Positions 1 through 8,883 of a DNA stretch of 64,000 bases are shown piece by piece. Position 1 is the stretch's first letter; each line of letters starts with the position of its first letter. Below the pieces are notes generated by a model. That model was not told the origin of the DNA. It made no database searches and worked only from the letters and a program-made list of their open reading frames with translations. This DNA is from Aurelia coerulea (taxonomy: Eukaryota; Cnidaria; Scyphozoa; Semaeostomeae; Ulmaridae): NCBI GenBank assembly GCA_039566865.1, contig CM076949.1, forward strand, positions 11,757,501 through 11,821,500, given 5' to 3'. Both the position numbers and the translations under genes were made by a program.

Positions 1-483
1 AAAGCTACCTGGCTTTGAAGCATACTCTGAAATCACAAGGAATGATCATGAAATTGAATTCTATTGCTGAAGTACCACTTTATTGGTTTTATTTGTCCAT
101 AATGATGCTTTTCGAAATTTCATATGAATTCAGAATCTGTAAGTGCCTGGCTAAAATTGCATGTAATGTAAATAACTAGTACTAACAATATGGTTTGTGA
201 TACCGTAATTTCATTGTCTCTCCCCGGAAGAGGAAATAATGACAAGCTATCACAAATTTTTGGTTTTTGACACAGATACAGAAAAATGCATTTAAAATTT
301 GGTAACATGATCAAATTTTGGTTGTTTTTCCAAAAGATGCAAGCTTTTTATTCACCTGGTAGGCTGGCCTTTGCGATGTCAAATTACTTACCTTTTGCAA
401 ACATCGATGGTTACTTCCTGATTGAAATGTTGGAAAACGTCAAAAAATCTCTTTAAGGGAAAGAACCAAGTATGTCTACTCAC
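1..483. other. No gene seen; non-coding flank or intron of the minus-strand coiled-coil gene
   Basis: This stretch lies downstream, in the minus-strand sense, of the last exon I can see. It is AT-rich with only short open frames, and I see no repeat with defined ends. The next exon or 3' UTR of the adaptor gene may lie here or beyond the window edge, but I could not pick one with confidence. Confidence 0.5.
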
Positions 484-666
484 ATTAGATTGATCGCCAT
501 TCGCAAGATACGTCTGGTTCTTTTTTGGGCTTGAGGTAAATGTTGGAACATAATCGTTCAAGCCAGTAATTCCATTGATAAAATTGTTGGTATCTTCAAC
601 ATCAGTGAGACTCGTTTCCAGTTCATTCATCAGTGAATTGTTGTTTTGAAATTTGCTAAAGGAAGC
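484..666 (-). CDS. BICDL1: Candidate exon of the BICD-related adaptor gene (last one visible)
   Basis: A 183-nt open frame (61 codons, phase 0 at both ends) is bounded on the minus strand by a TTTGCAG acceptor and a GTGAGT donor. The peptide begins ASFSKFQN and contains SLMNELETSL followed by an acidic stretch, DVEDTN. The Ser-Leu-x-x-Glu-hydrophobic-Glu pattern followed by acidic residues resembles a segment near the C-terminal half of BICD-related proteins. That resemblance is from memory and modest. Phase 0 on both sides matches the five upstream exons on this strand, which supports membership in the same transcript. It lies 19 kb from the preceding exon, so intermediate exons may be missing. 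It could also belong to an unrelated minus-strand gene. Confidence 0.5.
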
Positions 667-1063
667 CTGCAAATGAAGCGATTTAAATCTATAATCTGAC
701 TGAATTGCAGATCCTAAGGACAAATGCAACAACAAGAATCATTACCAGCTTAACGAACTGAAAATGTCCACAGCCTCAGTGGAAATCATCCTTTTAGGAG
801 AAATGTCACTTTAAAGTTAAATACAGATTTCCGGCTGAACGATTGTTACTTTTTAAATTCCGTCCACGCGTAAAATTCCACTGACTGCTATTGAGTTTTA
901 CTTAAAAAACTGAGAGTAAATTGTTTAATTATACACAAACATATCCGTGGCTTTCGGGTAACTTTATATTCGGCTAGCTTGACTAAGAAACCACAAAAGA
1001 GACTTGCATGGCCTACTGTTCAAATTTTTGCGAAGATTCACAGGCGGGAACTGCAATTTGTAC
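667..1063. other. Intronic sequence, nothing recognised
   Basis: AT-rich and non-coding in all frames, with no terminal repeats or tandem structure seen. Confidence 0.5.
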
Positions 1064-1252
1064 TTAAAGACAAATGACGGAGATATAAGGTGACTTAAAT
1101 CAGGGGCCTGGGCAATCTAAATATAACCTATTGAATTCCATTGTATTTGATGATATCGAGAGATTATCAAATCAATTAAACAAATGAGAGCACTAAGCCA
1201 TCTTTTGTTCTATTTTTAAACTAGGCGCTATATATCCGTCATTTGTCTTTAA
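1064..1252. mobile_element. MITE flanked by TTAA (copy 1)
   Basis: The element is bounded by TTAA at 1064-1067 and 1249-1252. Inside these, the ends are inverted repeats: the left end reads AGACAAATGACGGAGATATA and the right end reads the same outward with one difference. TTAA target sites are typical of piggyBac and Kolobok transposons. At this length (about 180 bp between duplications) it has no coding capacity. A second, diverged copy lies at 15551-15727 with the shared internal phrase CAATCTAAATATAACCTATT. Confidence 0.8.
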
Positions 1253-1603
1253 AATTCAGTTTGAGAGGTCGATGATCGTTTATAATTAACTGAAAATGAT
1301 CCACAGATCAATCTTCTAGAAAAGCCAATTTAAAGATTAGCATTTGATAACAGCATCTGGTGCCTCATGTGCTCACAATGCTTCTCCTTGAAATCCTTGT
1401 CCCGCAAACCTAACTTTTGTTTAGTTTTCAAAGGAAAGCAATGGCCGCCAATGTTGTGTTTCAACTGGAGAAAGTCTTCAGAAAACAAGAAATTTATGTC
1501 GTTTGAAAAGCAAAGCCAAGAGAATAATCAACAAAGAAATAACCAAGGGCAATTTTGGTATCAGGTCTGATATTTTACATTAGAAATCTACATCAATATT
1601 GTC
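1253..1603. other. Intronic sequence, nothing recognised
   Basis: A 67-codon plus-strand open frame at 1367-1570 has no recognisable motif and no good splice signals, so I treat it as chance. Confidence 0.4.
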
Positions 1604-2300
1604 CTAGGCCCTTGGTCCTGAAACACCACATCGTTTAAGTTTATAAACAAGACCATCCTGATACACCCTGTCAAAAGCTTTGGAAATATCAAGATAAACA
1701 GAACGAACATCAAGAGGAGGATTGCAGTCCAATGCTCTAAAGAAGGTGTGAGTTATTGAGATTAGTTGATTGATCGTCGAGTCACCTGGACGAAAACTTG
1801 ACTGGTATGAATTAAGTAGTTCACACGAGACAAGGTGTGAGTATAAATAAATCATCTATTAACTTTTAAAGAATTTTGCCAAAAACAGGAAGAAGAGAAA
1901 TTGGACGGTAGCTACCTTTCACATTTTTCTCATTCTTTTCATGCACAGGCACTACATTTGCACATTTCATATTTGGGGAAAAATCACACTTCAAACAGTT
2001 TGTGAATATTATCTTAATGGGACAACTAATGCAGCATCACTTAATTTTATCATTCTTACAGATATTTCATCCCAGCCATGAGCTTTATGAGGATTGAGCG
2101 ATCTAATAATATTCAATATTTTTTGATCAGAAAAAGCAAAGTCATTGATCAGAGTAGTAGCTACTGGAATGCAATGCGGGATTTCATTGCCGGTGTCAAT
2201 TGTCGTACACTGAAGTATGAGATAGTCATTGAAAATGTGTGCATACATACATCCGGAATAGGGTTCACTCGTGTTCTTAAGGGGCCAAAGAAACAATCAG
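1604..2300 (-). pseudogene. Non-LTR retrotransposon (LINE) reverse transcriptase fragment, broken
   Basis: Read on the minus strand from about 2296, the peptide INDFAFSDQKILNIIRSLNP and then HKAHGWDEISVRMIKLS match the N-terminal fingers of LINE reverse transcriptases. A second block at 1855-1604 carries SSFRPGDSTINQLISITH and then RSVYLDISKAFDRVYQDGL, which is RT motif A with its catalytic Asp. Between them (1856-2009) the frame is disrupted, and the conserved stretch around SYRPISLLP survives only in another frame. The catalytic YADD region is absent: similarity stops abruptly after GVSG at about 1612. Both LINE ends are missing, so this is an internal fragment rather than a simple 5'-truncated insertion. 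It directly abuts the promoter side of the Rep-like gene. Confidence 0.85.
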
Positions 2301-2324
2301 TTTCTAGTCTAATGGGAATGCCTG

Positions 2325-2337
2325 GATCACGGTGATC
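2325..2337. promoter_or_regulatory. 13-bp perfect palindrome upstream of the Rep-like gene
   Basis: GATCAC-G-GTGATC is a perfect dyad with a single central base. It sits 33 bp upstream of the TATA box and at the junction with the LINE fragment. It could be an operator, a recombinase core site or coincidence. Only its symmetry and position are observed. Confidence 0.35.
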
Positions 2338-2369
2338 TTTGCTAGATCGATAATTGAAGTTCAAAAACC

Positions 2370-2406
2370 TATAAAAAGTAACCGAGAACGCTTAGCTGTG
2401 TCAGTC
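2370..2406 (+). promoter_or_regulatory. Core promoter of the Rep-like gene (TATA plus initiator-like)
   Basis: TATAAAA lies at 2370-2376. An initiator-like TCAGTC lies at 2401-2406, about 31 bp further on, which is normal spacing for an RNA polymerase II TATA/Inr pair. The ATG follows at 2417, so the predicted leader is only about 15 nt. The arrangement argues for a self-contained transcription unit. Confidence 0.6.
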
Positions 2407-2416
2407 AGCCAGCAAC

Positions 2417-3646
2417 ATGCCTAACGTAAGGGTGGTCAGAAGACCGAATCCAAAAGCTACGCGCTGGATATTTTCAGTGAATAACCACGGTGACTTAGAT
2501 ATTGAGTTGCTCAACACAATCTGGGAACAGCTAAAGCATCCACTACGGTATCTGTGCTGTGGAAGAGATGAGACGGAGATAAAAGGATATTTGGAATTTA
2601 AAAAAGGCACACAAGTGTACTTATCCCAAATGAAGAGTCTTTTTGGTGATGCTGCGGAAAGGACAGCGTTCCAGCAGGCAAAAGGGTCAAAACAACAATT
2701 GGTAAGGCAATGCAGTGCAATAGGTACTTTGCAAGAAATGAAGGAACAAACGGAGCGCATCACACTGGAGGAGATGGCAGAAGAGCTAAAAGTGAATGGA
2801 GAGGGCGATACTTCGAGAAAGTATGGCGATGAATTTTGGTCGAACTACTCTGCCATAAAGAATACAGCGTCAAGGATGAAAAACATCGAAGCTGAAGAGA
2901 CAATCAGAGAGAAAATGAAAAGTATGGAGCTGCGCCCTTGGCAGAAATGGGTGGTGTCGATGATGGAGTTCCAGGGCGACCGGAGAGTGCTGTTTGTGGT
3001 CGATGAGGCGGGTGGCCTTGGAAAGACATGGCTAACCAAGTGGTACCACGTGAATTTGGAAGCGGCAGTATACACAACGACAAAACGAGGAGATGTTGCT
3101 TATGCATACAATGGGGAAAGTGGCGTAATTTTCGACCTGAGTCGATCACAGCTGGAGAAGATCAATTTCGATACGATAGAATCCCTCAAGAATGGAATGA
3201 TCTTTTCCACCAAGTATGAGTCAAGACTGAAGCTATACCAGCCGCCAAGAGTTGTTGTCTTCATGAACAAAAGACCTGAGCTGTACAAGAATTTGTCAAC
3301 GGACCGGCTTGAAATGTTGTGGTTTAAAAAAGAAGACGGAGGCGAGAAAACGATGGTAACAAGGGCGTGGAACGAACGGTGCCATCAACCAGAAGATTCA
3401 TTGAAATTTGTTCCCCTCGAGAAGATGGAGGATCTGATGTCCCAAAGGGTGAAAAAGAAATTCTATGATTTCTTCAACAATCAAGACGACGAAGTTGGAA
3501 GCATCGTAGAGGCACGAAAATCACAAGAACCAGAATTATTACACGACAGCCAATGCCTATGCGAGGACTGTGTATTTGAGAACAGGTTTGCACAAAATAA
3601 AGAGACATCAATAGTTCAATTATCTGAAAAAAGCATCTCATTGTAA
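2417..3646 (+). CDS. CRESS-DNA-type Rep relative: degenerate HUH nuclease domain plus SF3 helicase
   Basis: An intact, intronless frame of 409 aa. Residues 16-23 (RWIFSVNN) match Rep motif I. At the motif II position, residues 54-61 read EIKGYLEF, so the metal-binding H-x-Q is absent although the following GY-x-F is kept. At motif III (about 95-103) there is a Cys but no catalytic Tyr and no Lys. The C-terminal half is a superfamily-3 helicase of the circular Rep-encoding ssDNA-virus type: Walker A with EAGGLGKTW (Lys203), Walker B VIFDLS (Asp240), motif C VVVFMN (Asn284) and a later LSTDR with a likely arginine finger (Arg297). Known Reps of this class nick and unwind circular ssDNA replicons. 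This one should keep ATPase/helicase activity but probably cannot nick. It could be an endogenous viral copy, a domesticated gene or part of a mobile element with the recombinase at 5457-7225. The start is the first ATG after the TATA box. Confidence 0.85.
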   Translation: MPNVRVVRRPNPKATRWIFSVNNHGDLDIELLNTIWEQLKHPLRYLCCGRDETEIKGYLEFKKGTQVYLSQMKSLFGDAAERTAFQQAKGSKQQLVRQCSAIGTLQEMKEQTERITLEEMAEELKVNGEGDTSRKYGDEFWSNYSAIKNTASRMKNIEAEETIREKMKSMELRPWQKWVVSMMEFQGDRRVLFVVDEAGGLGKTWLTKWYHVNLEAAVYTTTKRGDVAYAYNGESGVIFDLSRSQLEKINFDTIESLKNGMIFSTKYESRLKLYQPPRVVVFMNKRPELYKNLSTDRLEMLWFKKEDGGEKTMVTRAWNERCHQPEDSLKFVPLEKMEDLMSQRVKKKFYDFFNNQDDEVGSIVEARKSQEPELLHDSQCLCEDCVFENRFAQNKETSIVQLSEKSISL

Positions 3647-3724
3647 TGAAATAGTTGATTCTTGTCTTGTTTCTTGTGTTGTGTCTTCAGCCTTCACCCT
3701 CTTCAGCCTACACCCTGACGTTGT

Positions 3725-5343
3725 AACATAATGATGCAATCTCGATTACTTAGTGCAAGGGATCTAATGCACACAATTGTTCAGGAAAATATCTCATTTT
3801 CATGCATCTTATTTTCTCATAAGGTTTTAAATTGTAAAAATCAGATACATAGAATAAGATACATGACGTAATTACAGGGATCTAATGCACACAATTGTTC
3901 AGGGAAATATCTCATTTTCATGCATCTTATTTTCTCATAAGGTTTTAATTGTAAAAATCAGATATATAGAATAAGATACATGACGTAATTACAGGGATCT
4001 AATGCACACAATTGTTCAGGAAAATATCTCATTTTCATGCATCTTATTTTCTCATAAGGTTTTAATTGTAAAAATCAGATACATAGAATAAGATACATGA
4101 CGTAATTACAGGGATCTAATGCACACAATTGTTCAGGAAAATATCTCATTTTCATGCATCTTATTTTCTCATAAGGTTTTAATTGTAAAAATCAGATACA
4201 TAGAATAAGATACATGACGTAATTACAGGGATCTAATGCACACAATTGTTCAGGGGAATATCTCGTTTTCATGCATCTTATTTTCTGACAAGGTCTCGAT
4301 TGTGAAAATCAGATACACAAAATAGATACATGACGTAATTACAGGGGACCAAGGAACATTTGTAAATATGATGTAATCTTGAATACTTAGTCGCAGGGGT
4401 CTAATACATATACAAGTCTTCAGAGGAACATCTGATTTCCATGTATCTTGTTTATCAACAAAGGTCTTTTTTAAGAAAATCAGACACACAAAACAAGATA
4501 TCTGAAGTTATTAAACGGTCTGCGTTGCAACTTACAAACATACTTTAGTTCCCTGTAATTACGTCATGTATCTTATTTCTTATGTCTGATTTTCACAATC
4601 AAAACTTTGTAAGAAAATAAGATACATTATTATCAGATATTTTCTTATAATTTTACGTCATGTAATAGTTATTTCAGTTGAATTGTAATTAGGTTAGAGG
4701 CCTCCTTGGCCTAGATGCCTTATTATTAATAAAAATAATTACGTCATATATCTTACTTTTTGTATCTGATTTTCACAATCAAGACCTTATGAAAAAGCAA
4801 GATACAGGAAAATTAGATATTCTCCTGGAAAATTGTATGCAATAGGTCCCTGTGACTAAGTATTGAATATTACATTATTGTGTTACAAAGACACATTGTT
4901 CCCCTGTAATTACGTCATGTATCTTATTCCTTGTGTCTGATTTTCAAAATCAAAACCTTATGAGAAAATAAGATGCATGAAAATGAGATATTTCCCTGAA
5001 GAATTGTATGCATTAGATCCCTGTGAGTAAGTAATCGAGATTACATCATTGTGTTACAAATACACATTGTTCCCCTGTAATTACGTCATGTATCTTATTC
5101 TATGTATCTGATTTTCAAAATCAAAACCTTATGAGAAAATAAGATGCATGAAAATGAGATATTTCCCTGAAGAATTTTATGCATTAGATCCCTGTATTTA
5201 CGTCATGTATCTTATTCTATGTATCTGATTTTCAAAATCAAAACCTTATGAGAAAATAAGATGCATGAAAATGAGATATTTCCCTGAAGAATTGTATGCA
5301 TTAGATCCCTGTGAGTAAGTAATCGAGATTACATCATTATGTT
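3725..5343. repeat. 1.6-kb inverted repeat made of mirrored tandem arrays (about 117-bp unit)
   Basis: The left arm starts with AACATAATGATGCAATCTCG at 3725. The right arm ends with its near-perfect reverse complement at 5343. Within the left arm, units beginning AGGGATCTAATGCACAC start at 3758, 3876, 3993, 4110 and 4227 (spacing 118, then 117) and decay toward 4343-4530. The right arm holds the same units in inverse orientation, ending GGTAATTACGTCATGTATC-like. Each unit also contains its own inverted pair (CATGCATCTTATT and AATAAGATACATG), so it can fold into small hairpins inside the large one. The unit includes TGACGTAATTAC, which overlaps a CRE/ATF-like TGACGTAA and a homeodomain-like TAATTA. 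The array fills the space between the convergent 3' ends of the Rep-like gene (78 bp away) and the recombinase gene (113 bp away). Confidence 0.9.
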
Positions 5344-5456
5344 AAAAATACATGATATTTTCTCATAATTCAATATTAGATGCTCTTTCGTTGAATTAAA
5401 GTGTTCAAATTAAATTTATGTTCTTCTTTCAGCAAGTCCTGAGTCTTAATTCATAA

Positions 5457-7225
5457 TCAGTCCTTCTCTGTGAAAGCAGTTTCTCTTACTTTCTTGAGAA
5501 TATTTCTGCACGCTTTTTGAGAGAATCTGCTGTCCTCTTTTTGTTGAATTTGAATCGTGGATCTCGCAGCATGGCTGTCCATTTCCCAAATCCATAAATC
5601 TTTAGGCATTTTTTCAAAAAAAGGTCTCCTCAGCAGTGAAGGGCACTCTTTGGCCAACAATTAGCTTTGCTTTCATTTTACTTGCTTTTCGCACTGGTGG
5701 TTGAAAACTCGTAATGCTCTCCTGTGAAGAACTTGTCGGTGTACCCGTGTCCTTGCATTCATTCATTTGTTCCGATGAAGTTTCGCCTTCAAGTGATGTC
5801 ACACCCTCGGAATCGGAATGGTCGTCACAGTCGAAAATAACTTTCCGCACTTCTTTGTTTACTTCGCTGTTCTGTAATTTTTTCATTGCCGACTTTGCAG
5901 TGGATGCTATTTCACGAGAACTTCTTTTCTGATAATAAGTCCTCGCTACTTGCGAACTATGTTTCTGATCACGAGTGACAGCATCTTGCTCTTCCGATGA
6001 CAGTTTACGACAACTTTCGGTCTCCACAATTTGGCGATATCTTGTCGGATGAACGTACTTTCCAATTGCTTTAAATACAAGCTCCGACATCAGGTTGCTA
6101 AAGTTTTGAAACTGTGTTCCACTTCTCGTTACGAGAACATAGTCGCATTGTGGGTTCAACAGTGGTCGTACATATTCAATGTATTCGTCAACTATTCGTG
6201 TGCTCGTTTCGTCAAAAATTAGAGAGTCAAAGCTGTACTGATTGGCAGTCTTGAATTCGGTTTGATCCACGAATCCATCATTTTCTTTTGACTTTTCAAA
6301 CATCGACAACGACAAATACTGGTAAGTCATTGGTCTTGACCCCTTCACCCTTGTAAACAAGTAGACAGCTACAAAACGAGTGGCGAAAGTAAGATCGGCA
6401 GCCGTTACTGAGGTTAATGGGTAGTCTTTACATCTCGTTAGTACGTCCTTGTAACGCGAAAGATGAAATGGTATCACTTTCTCCATCTCTTCCATTGTCG
6501 CCCATTGATTCGTTGCTCGTAGAACTTCAATCGAGAGGTTCTTAGTCCATTCGGTGATTTTACGCCTTGCAAGTGCTCTCTTCCCTCTGTTGATATACAC
6601 CTCCGAGGTTGCTAAATTCCCGAGAACTGTGCTTGATAGTCCAGCCGACTTGCGAAAATCAATCAAGTCTGTTATCGACTGAAGGTATCCAAACTGGGCT
6701 GAACTGCTGAGACCCCATTCCTTTCCAATGTGCTCTATGAAATTGCATACGAGTCCTGCCGAACCAATACAATAGTCTACATGTTCTTCGGTCAACTGCT
6801 CGTCATCATCTTCGCTGCAAAATTTCAAAAACTTCATTACCCGAGTTCCATTTTGTGCGGCTTGAGTTTCTGACATCCCCCCTCCACATATTGCACACAG
6901 CCAATCGATGTACAAAACCCTCTTTGATAGAATAACATGGTCTTTTTGTGGTATCAGCACGCCTTCTGACACTTCCATTGCACTTTTGTCCATCATTGGT
7001 GCTTTGTTGTCGTATGGAATGCTCGATCACCCTTTCACTTGGCTTTATGTCAAAATAGTAGTACCATCTATGCTTTGTGTCAATGTGCTTCCTGCAACCC
7101 CTTTTGCTGAAAAACTGTCTATTCTCACAGAAATTAACTGGACAAATAAAGATCTTGTCTTTGTTTTCTCGCAATATTATCGTTCTTCGCTGTTGTCTCG
7201 CACCTTCAACCTTTGACCAGTTCAT
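5457..7225 (-). CDS. C2H2 zinc-finger tyrosine recombinase, broken by two frameshifts
   Basis: The recombinase frame runs 6996-5614. Numbered from its Met at 6996, it carries the tyrosine recombinase signature: Arg221 in KGSRPMTY (box I), His316-x-x-Arg319 in VHPTRYRQIVET (box II), His346 in QKHSS and the nucleophile Tyr354 or Tyr355. The N-terminal part lies in another frame from the ATG at 7225. It holds a C2H2 finger (Cys28, Cys33, His47, His52) followed by FFSKRGCRKH and a WYYYF stretch. The frame changes between 7026 and 6996. A second change at a run of seven T (minus strand, 5622-5616) puts a stop after ETFF, while the neighbouring frame continues to 5457 with a Lys/Arg-rich tail ending KKVRETAFTEKD. 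Such proteins perform site-specific integration or excision in Crypton-like elements. The catalytic core is complete in one frame. The frameshifts may be decay, sequencing error or slippage. Confidence 0.85.
7000..7225 (-). CDS. N-terminal C2H2 zinc-finger segment of the recombinase (separate frame)
   Basis: The ATG at 7225 opens a frame beginning MNWSKVEGARQQRR. The finger reads C-x4-C-x13-H-x4-H at residues 28-52. I prefer this ATG because a TATA box lies 29-36 bp upstream. The longer upstream open frame to 7288 begins with TTG and would run over the TATA box. The frame stays open to 6806 but reads into nonsense after about residue 70, where the recombinase frame opens. That frame has a stop (TGA at 7029-7027) just upstream, so neither frame alone gives the full protein. 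A finger N-terminal to the recombinase probably directs DNA or target recognition (inference). Confidence 0.75.
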
Positions 7226-7253
7226 GTTCACTAGCTCGCTTGCAATAACATTT

Positions 7254-7261
7254 ATTTTATA
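7254..7261 (-). promoter_or_regulatory. TATA box of the recombinase gene
   Basis: On the minus strand the sequence reads GGTATAAAATAA, about 30 bp before the ATG at 7225. No clear initiator is seen. The arrangement mirrors the TATA-proximal, short-leader promoter of the Rep-like gene at the other end of the segment. Confidence 0.55.
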
Positions 7262-7940
7262 CCAACAATAACAAGGGCATACCAGCAAGCACGCATTTTA
7301 CTATTCCAAAACAAAAGATTAACATTTTCCGCAAAACGTTTCTTCACCAGGGAAAAGGAAATAAAAAGCCTTTTCATATTGATCTTATTTGCTCTCCCTT
7401 CAAAGATTTCTAAACAACAAACAGCAAGTTACACTGTCTCAGAGGATTCAAAAAAGCACTGTCTCAGTCTCCACTACAACTCTGGGGGAATTTAATGGAG
7501 ACAGGGACTCCAGAATGACTCCTTGTCTAGATCATTCTCAAGGGGACTGATTGGATCATTCTCGAGGGAACTATGAGATGTCTAGGTCCTTGTTCGTCAT
7601 TGTGATCCCGGCAGACATCCTGTGAGGCCGGCAAGGAACAGTGATCTCGTAGTTATGTCAGCCCTAGTTACCTATGGGATGATTGCCTTGTTCTCCTTAC
7701 ACTATTTGGGTCATTAACGACATCTGAGTTCAATGGGGTAAAGGTCCAACTTTTTGTTCCTTCTCTATTGAGAATTGGGGGCAGCTCCTTGGATATGCAA
7801 GGTACAATAGGATTATATAAATCAGATTGATCAGCGCGTATAAATAACCAAAGTATATGTATATTTTAAACTTTTACTCATAAAACCAATGCATGGACAT
7901 TACTTAAATTCAATGAACAGTATAATGAGATAGAGAGATA
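7262..7940. other. Non-coding, no recognised element
   Basis: There are short imperfect repeats of ACTGTCTCAG and GATCATTCTC with AGGGGACTG (about 7435-7570), but no terminal repeats. If a Rep/recombinase element exists, its right end should lie here, but I find no duplicate of the sequence left of 2370. Confidence 0.4.
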
Positions 7941-8069
7941 TACATACATGCATGCATACATACATACATACATACATACATACATACATACATACATACA
8001 TACATACATACATACATACATACATACATACATACATACATACATACATACATACATACATACATACAT
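7941..8069. repeat. (TACA)n microsatellite
   Basis: About 32 nearly perfect tetranucleotide units, with a few TGCA variants at the left edge. The open frame through it (Met-Tyr-Val-Cys repeats on the minus strand) is a by-product of the repeat. Confidence 0.98.
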
Positions 8070-8240
8070 TCTTTATTTTATAACGCAGGTTTAATGTTTG
8101 GCAACCTCTTGTTGGCTGATGTGGACCTGTAACTTAAAAGTTCTAAAGCAAAAATAATTGTAAAACAAAACCCTAATACCTAACTTAAAATCTAATATTA
8201 TTTCTCTATTTCAAATATCTTAAAGTGACAAATATATTCT

Positions 8241-8412
8241 GGAAGACAGAGAAAGTGAAATCGACGATTTTGGAGAAGCAGCAGCGCCATTTGAACCATA
8301 TCAAGACGAACCTCTGGCATCACCAAGCAAAGAAGACGATAGGCCCGATGACAAACCGAACGAAGCAGATCTCGATTCGATGGCAGCATGGCAGAGAATC
8401 GACGGATGTATG
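8241..8412 (+). CDS. Possible orphan exon, acidic, resembling the N-terminus of P2X7-domain-like proteins
   Basis: One plus-strand frame reads EAAAPFEPYQDEPLASPS and then a run of Asp/Glu/Lys to MAAWQRIDGCM, followed immediately by a GTAAGT donor at 8413. The PYQ-x-EPLAS pattern recalls the leader of proteins with a P2X7 cytoplasmic-type zinc domain, which are common in invertebrate genomes. No ATG precedes it and no convincing acceptor or downstream exon was found. It may be an exon fragment carried by a repeat, and the assignment is weak. Confidence 0.3.
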
Positions 8413-8883
8413 GTAAGTTTAGATGATGATTTTACAGTTTTCTTTCGTTGTGTTCCTCACTTTTCTTTCTCCCTTTCATTTGTTTTCAACGCGGGAGCCG
8501 TATACAAGCGCTGACCTAAATAAAGACCCGAAGACTGGCTGTATTGTTGTCTTGTATTGTTGTCTCCTCTCCTACGCCGTTTGAGGCCTTGCGACGACAT
8601 CTTGAAAAAATGGGTTTAATAACCACTAAATTCCTTCAAATTCTATTGTTTATAAGAGTATTGAATCGTTACGACATCATAGAAATGGGTTGGTCAATAA
8701 ATACTTAGGGATACACACCCCTGTACAAATGTGGGTCAAAGCGCTCACCCCTCTCTGTAGGAGAAAATAAAATGTTTTGAAAAATAGAATTCTCAGATGT
8801 TCACAAGAGTAGGGTATATAACCATGTAAAATAACCTGCACATTGGCATCTGTCTACATATGAACATGTGGCTAGAAAGATCA
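8413..8883. other. Non-coding, nothing recognised
   Basis: No ORF with recognisable content and no end-defined repeat. Confidence 0.4.

Noticed and set aside
3725..5343. CRISPR array
   Set aside because: The repeats are contiguous 117-bp units in opposite orientations with no unique spacers, in an animal genome.
7225..7288. Longer N-terminus for the zinc-finger recombinase segment
   Set aside because: The upstream extension begins with TTG and spans the TATA box. The ATG at 7225 is better placed.
7878..8069. Open frame coding for repeated Met-Tyr-Val-Cys
   Set aside because: It is a translation of the TACA microsatellite and has no independent support.
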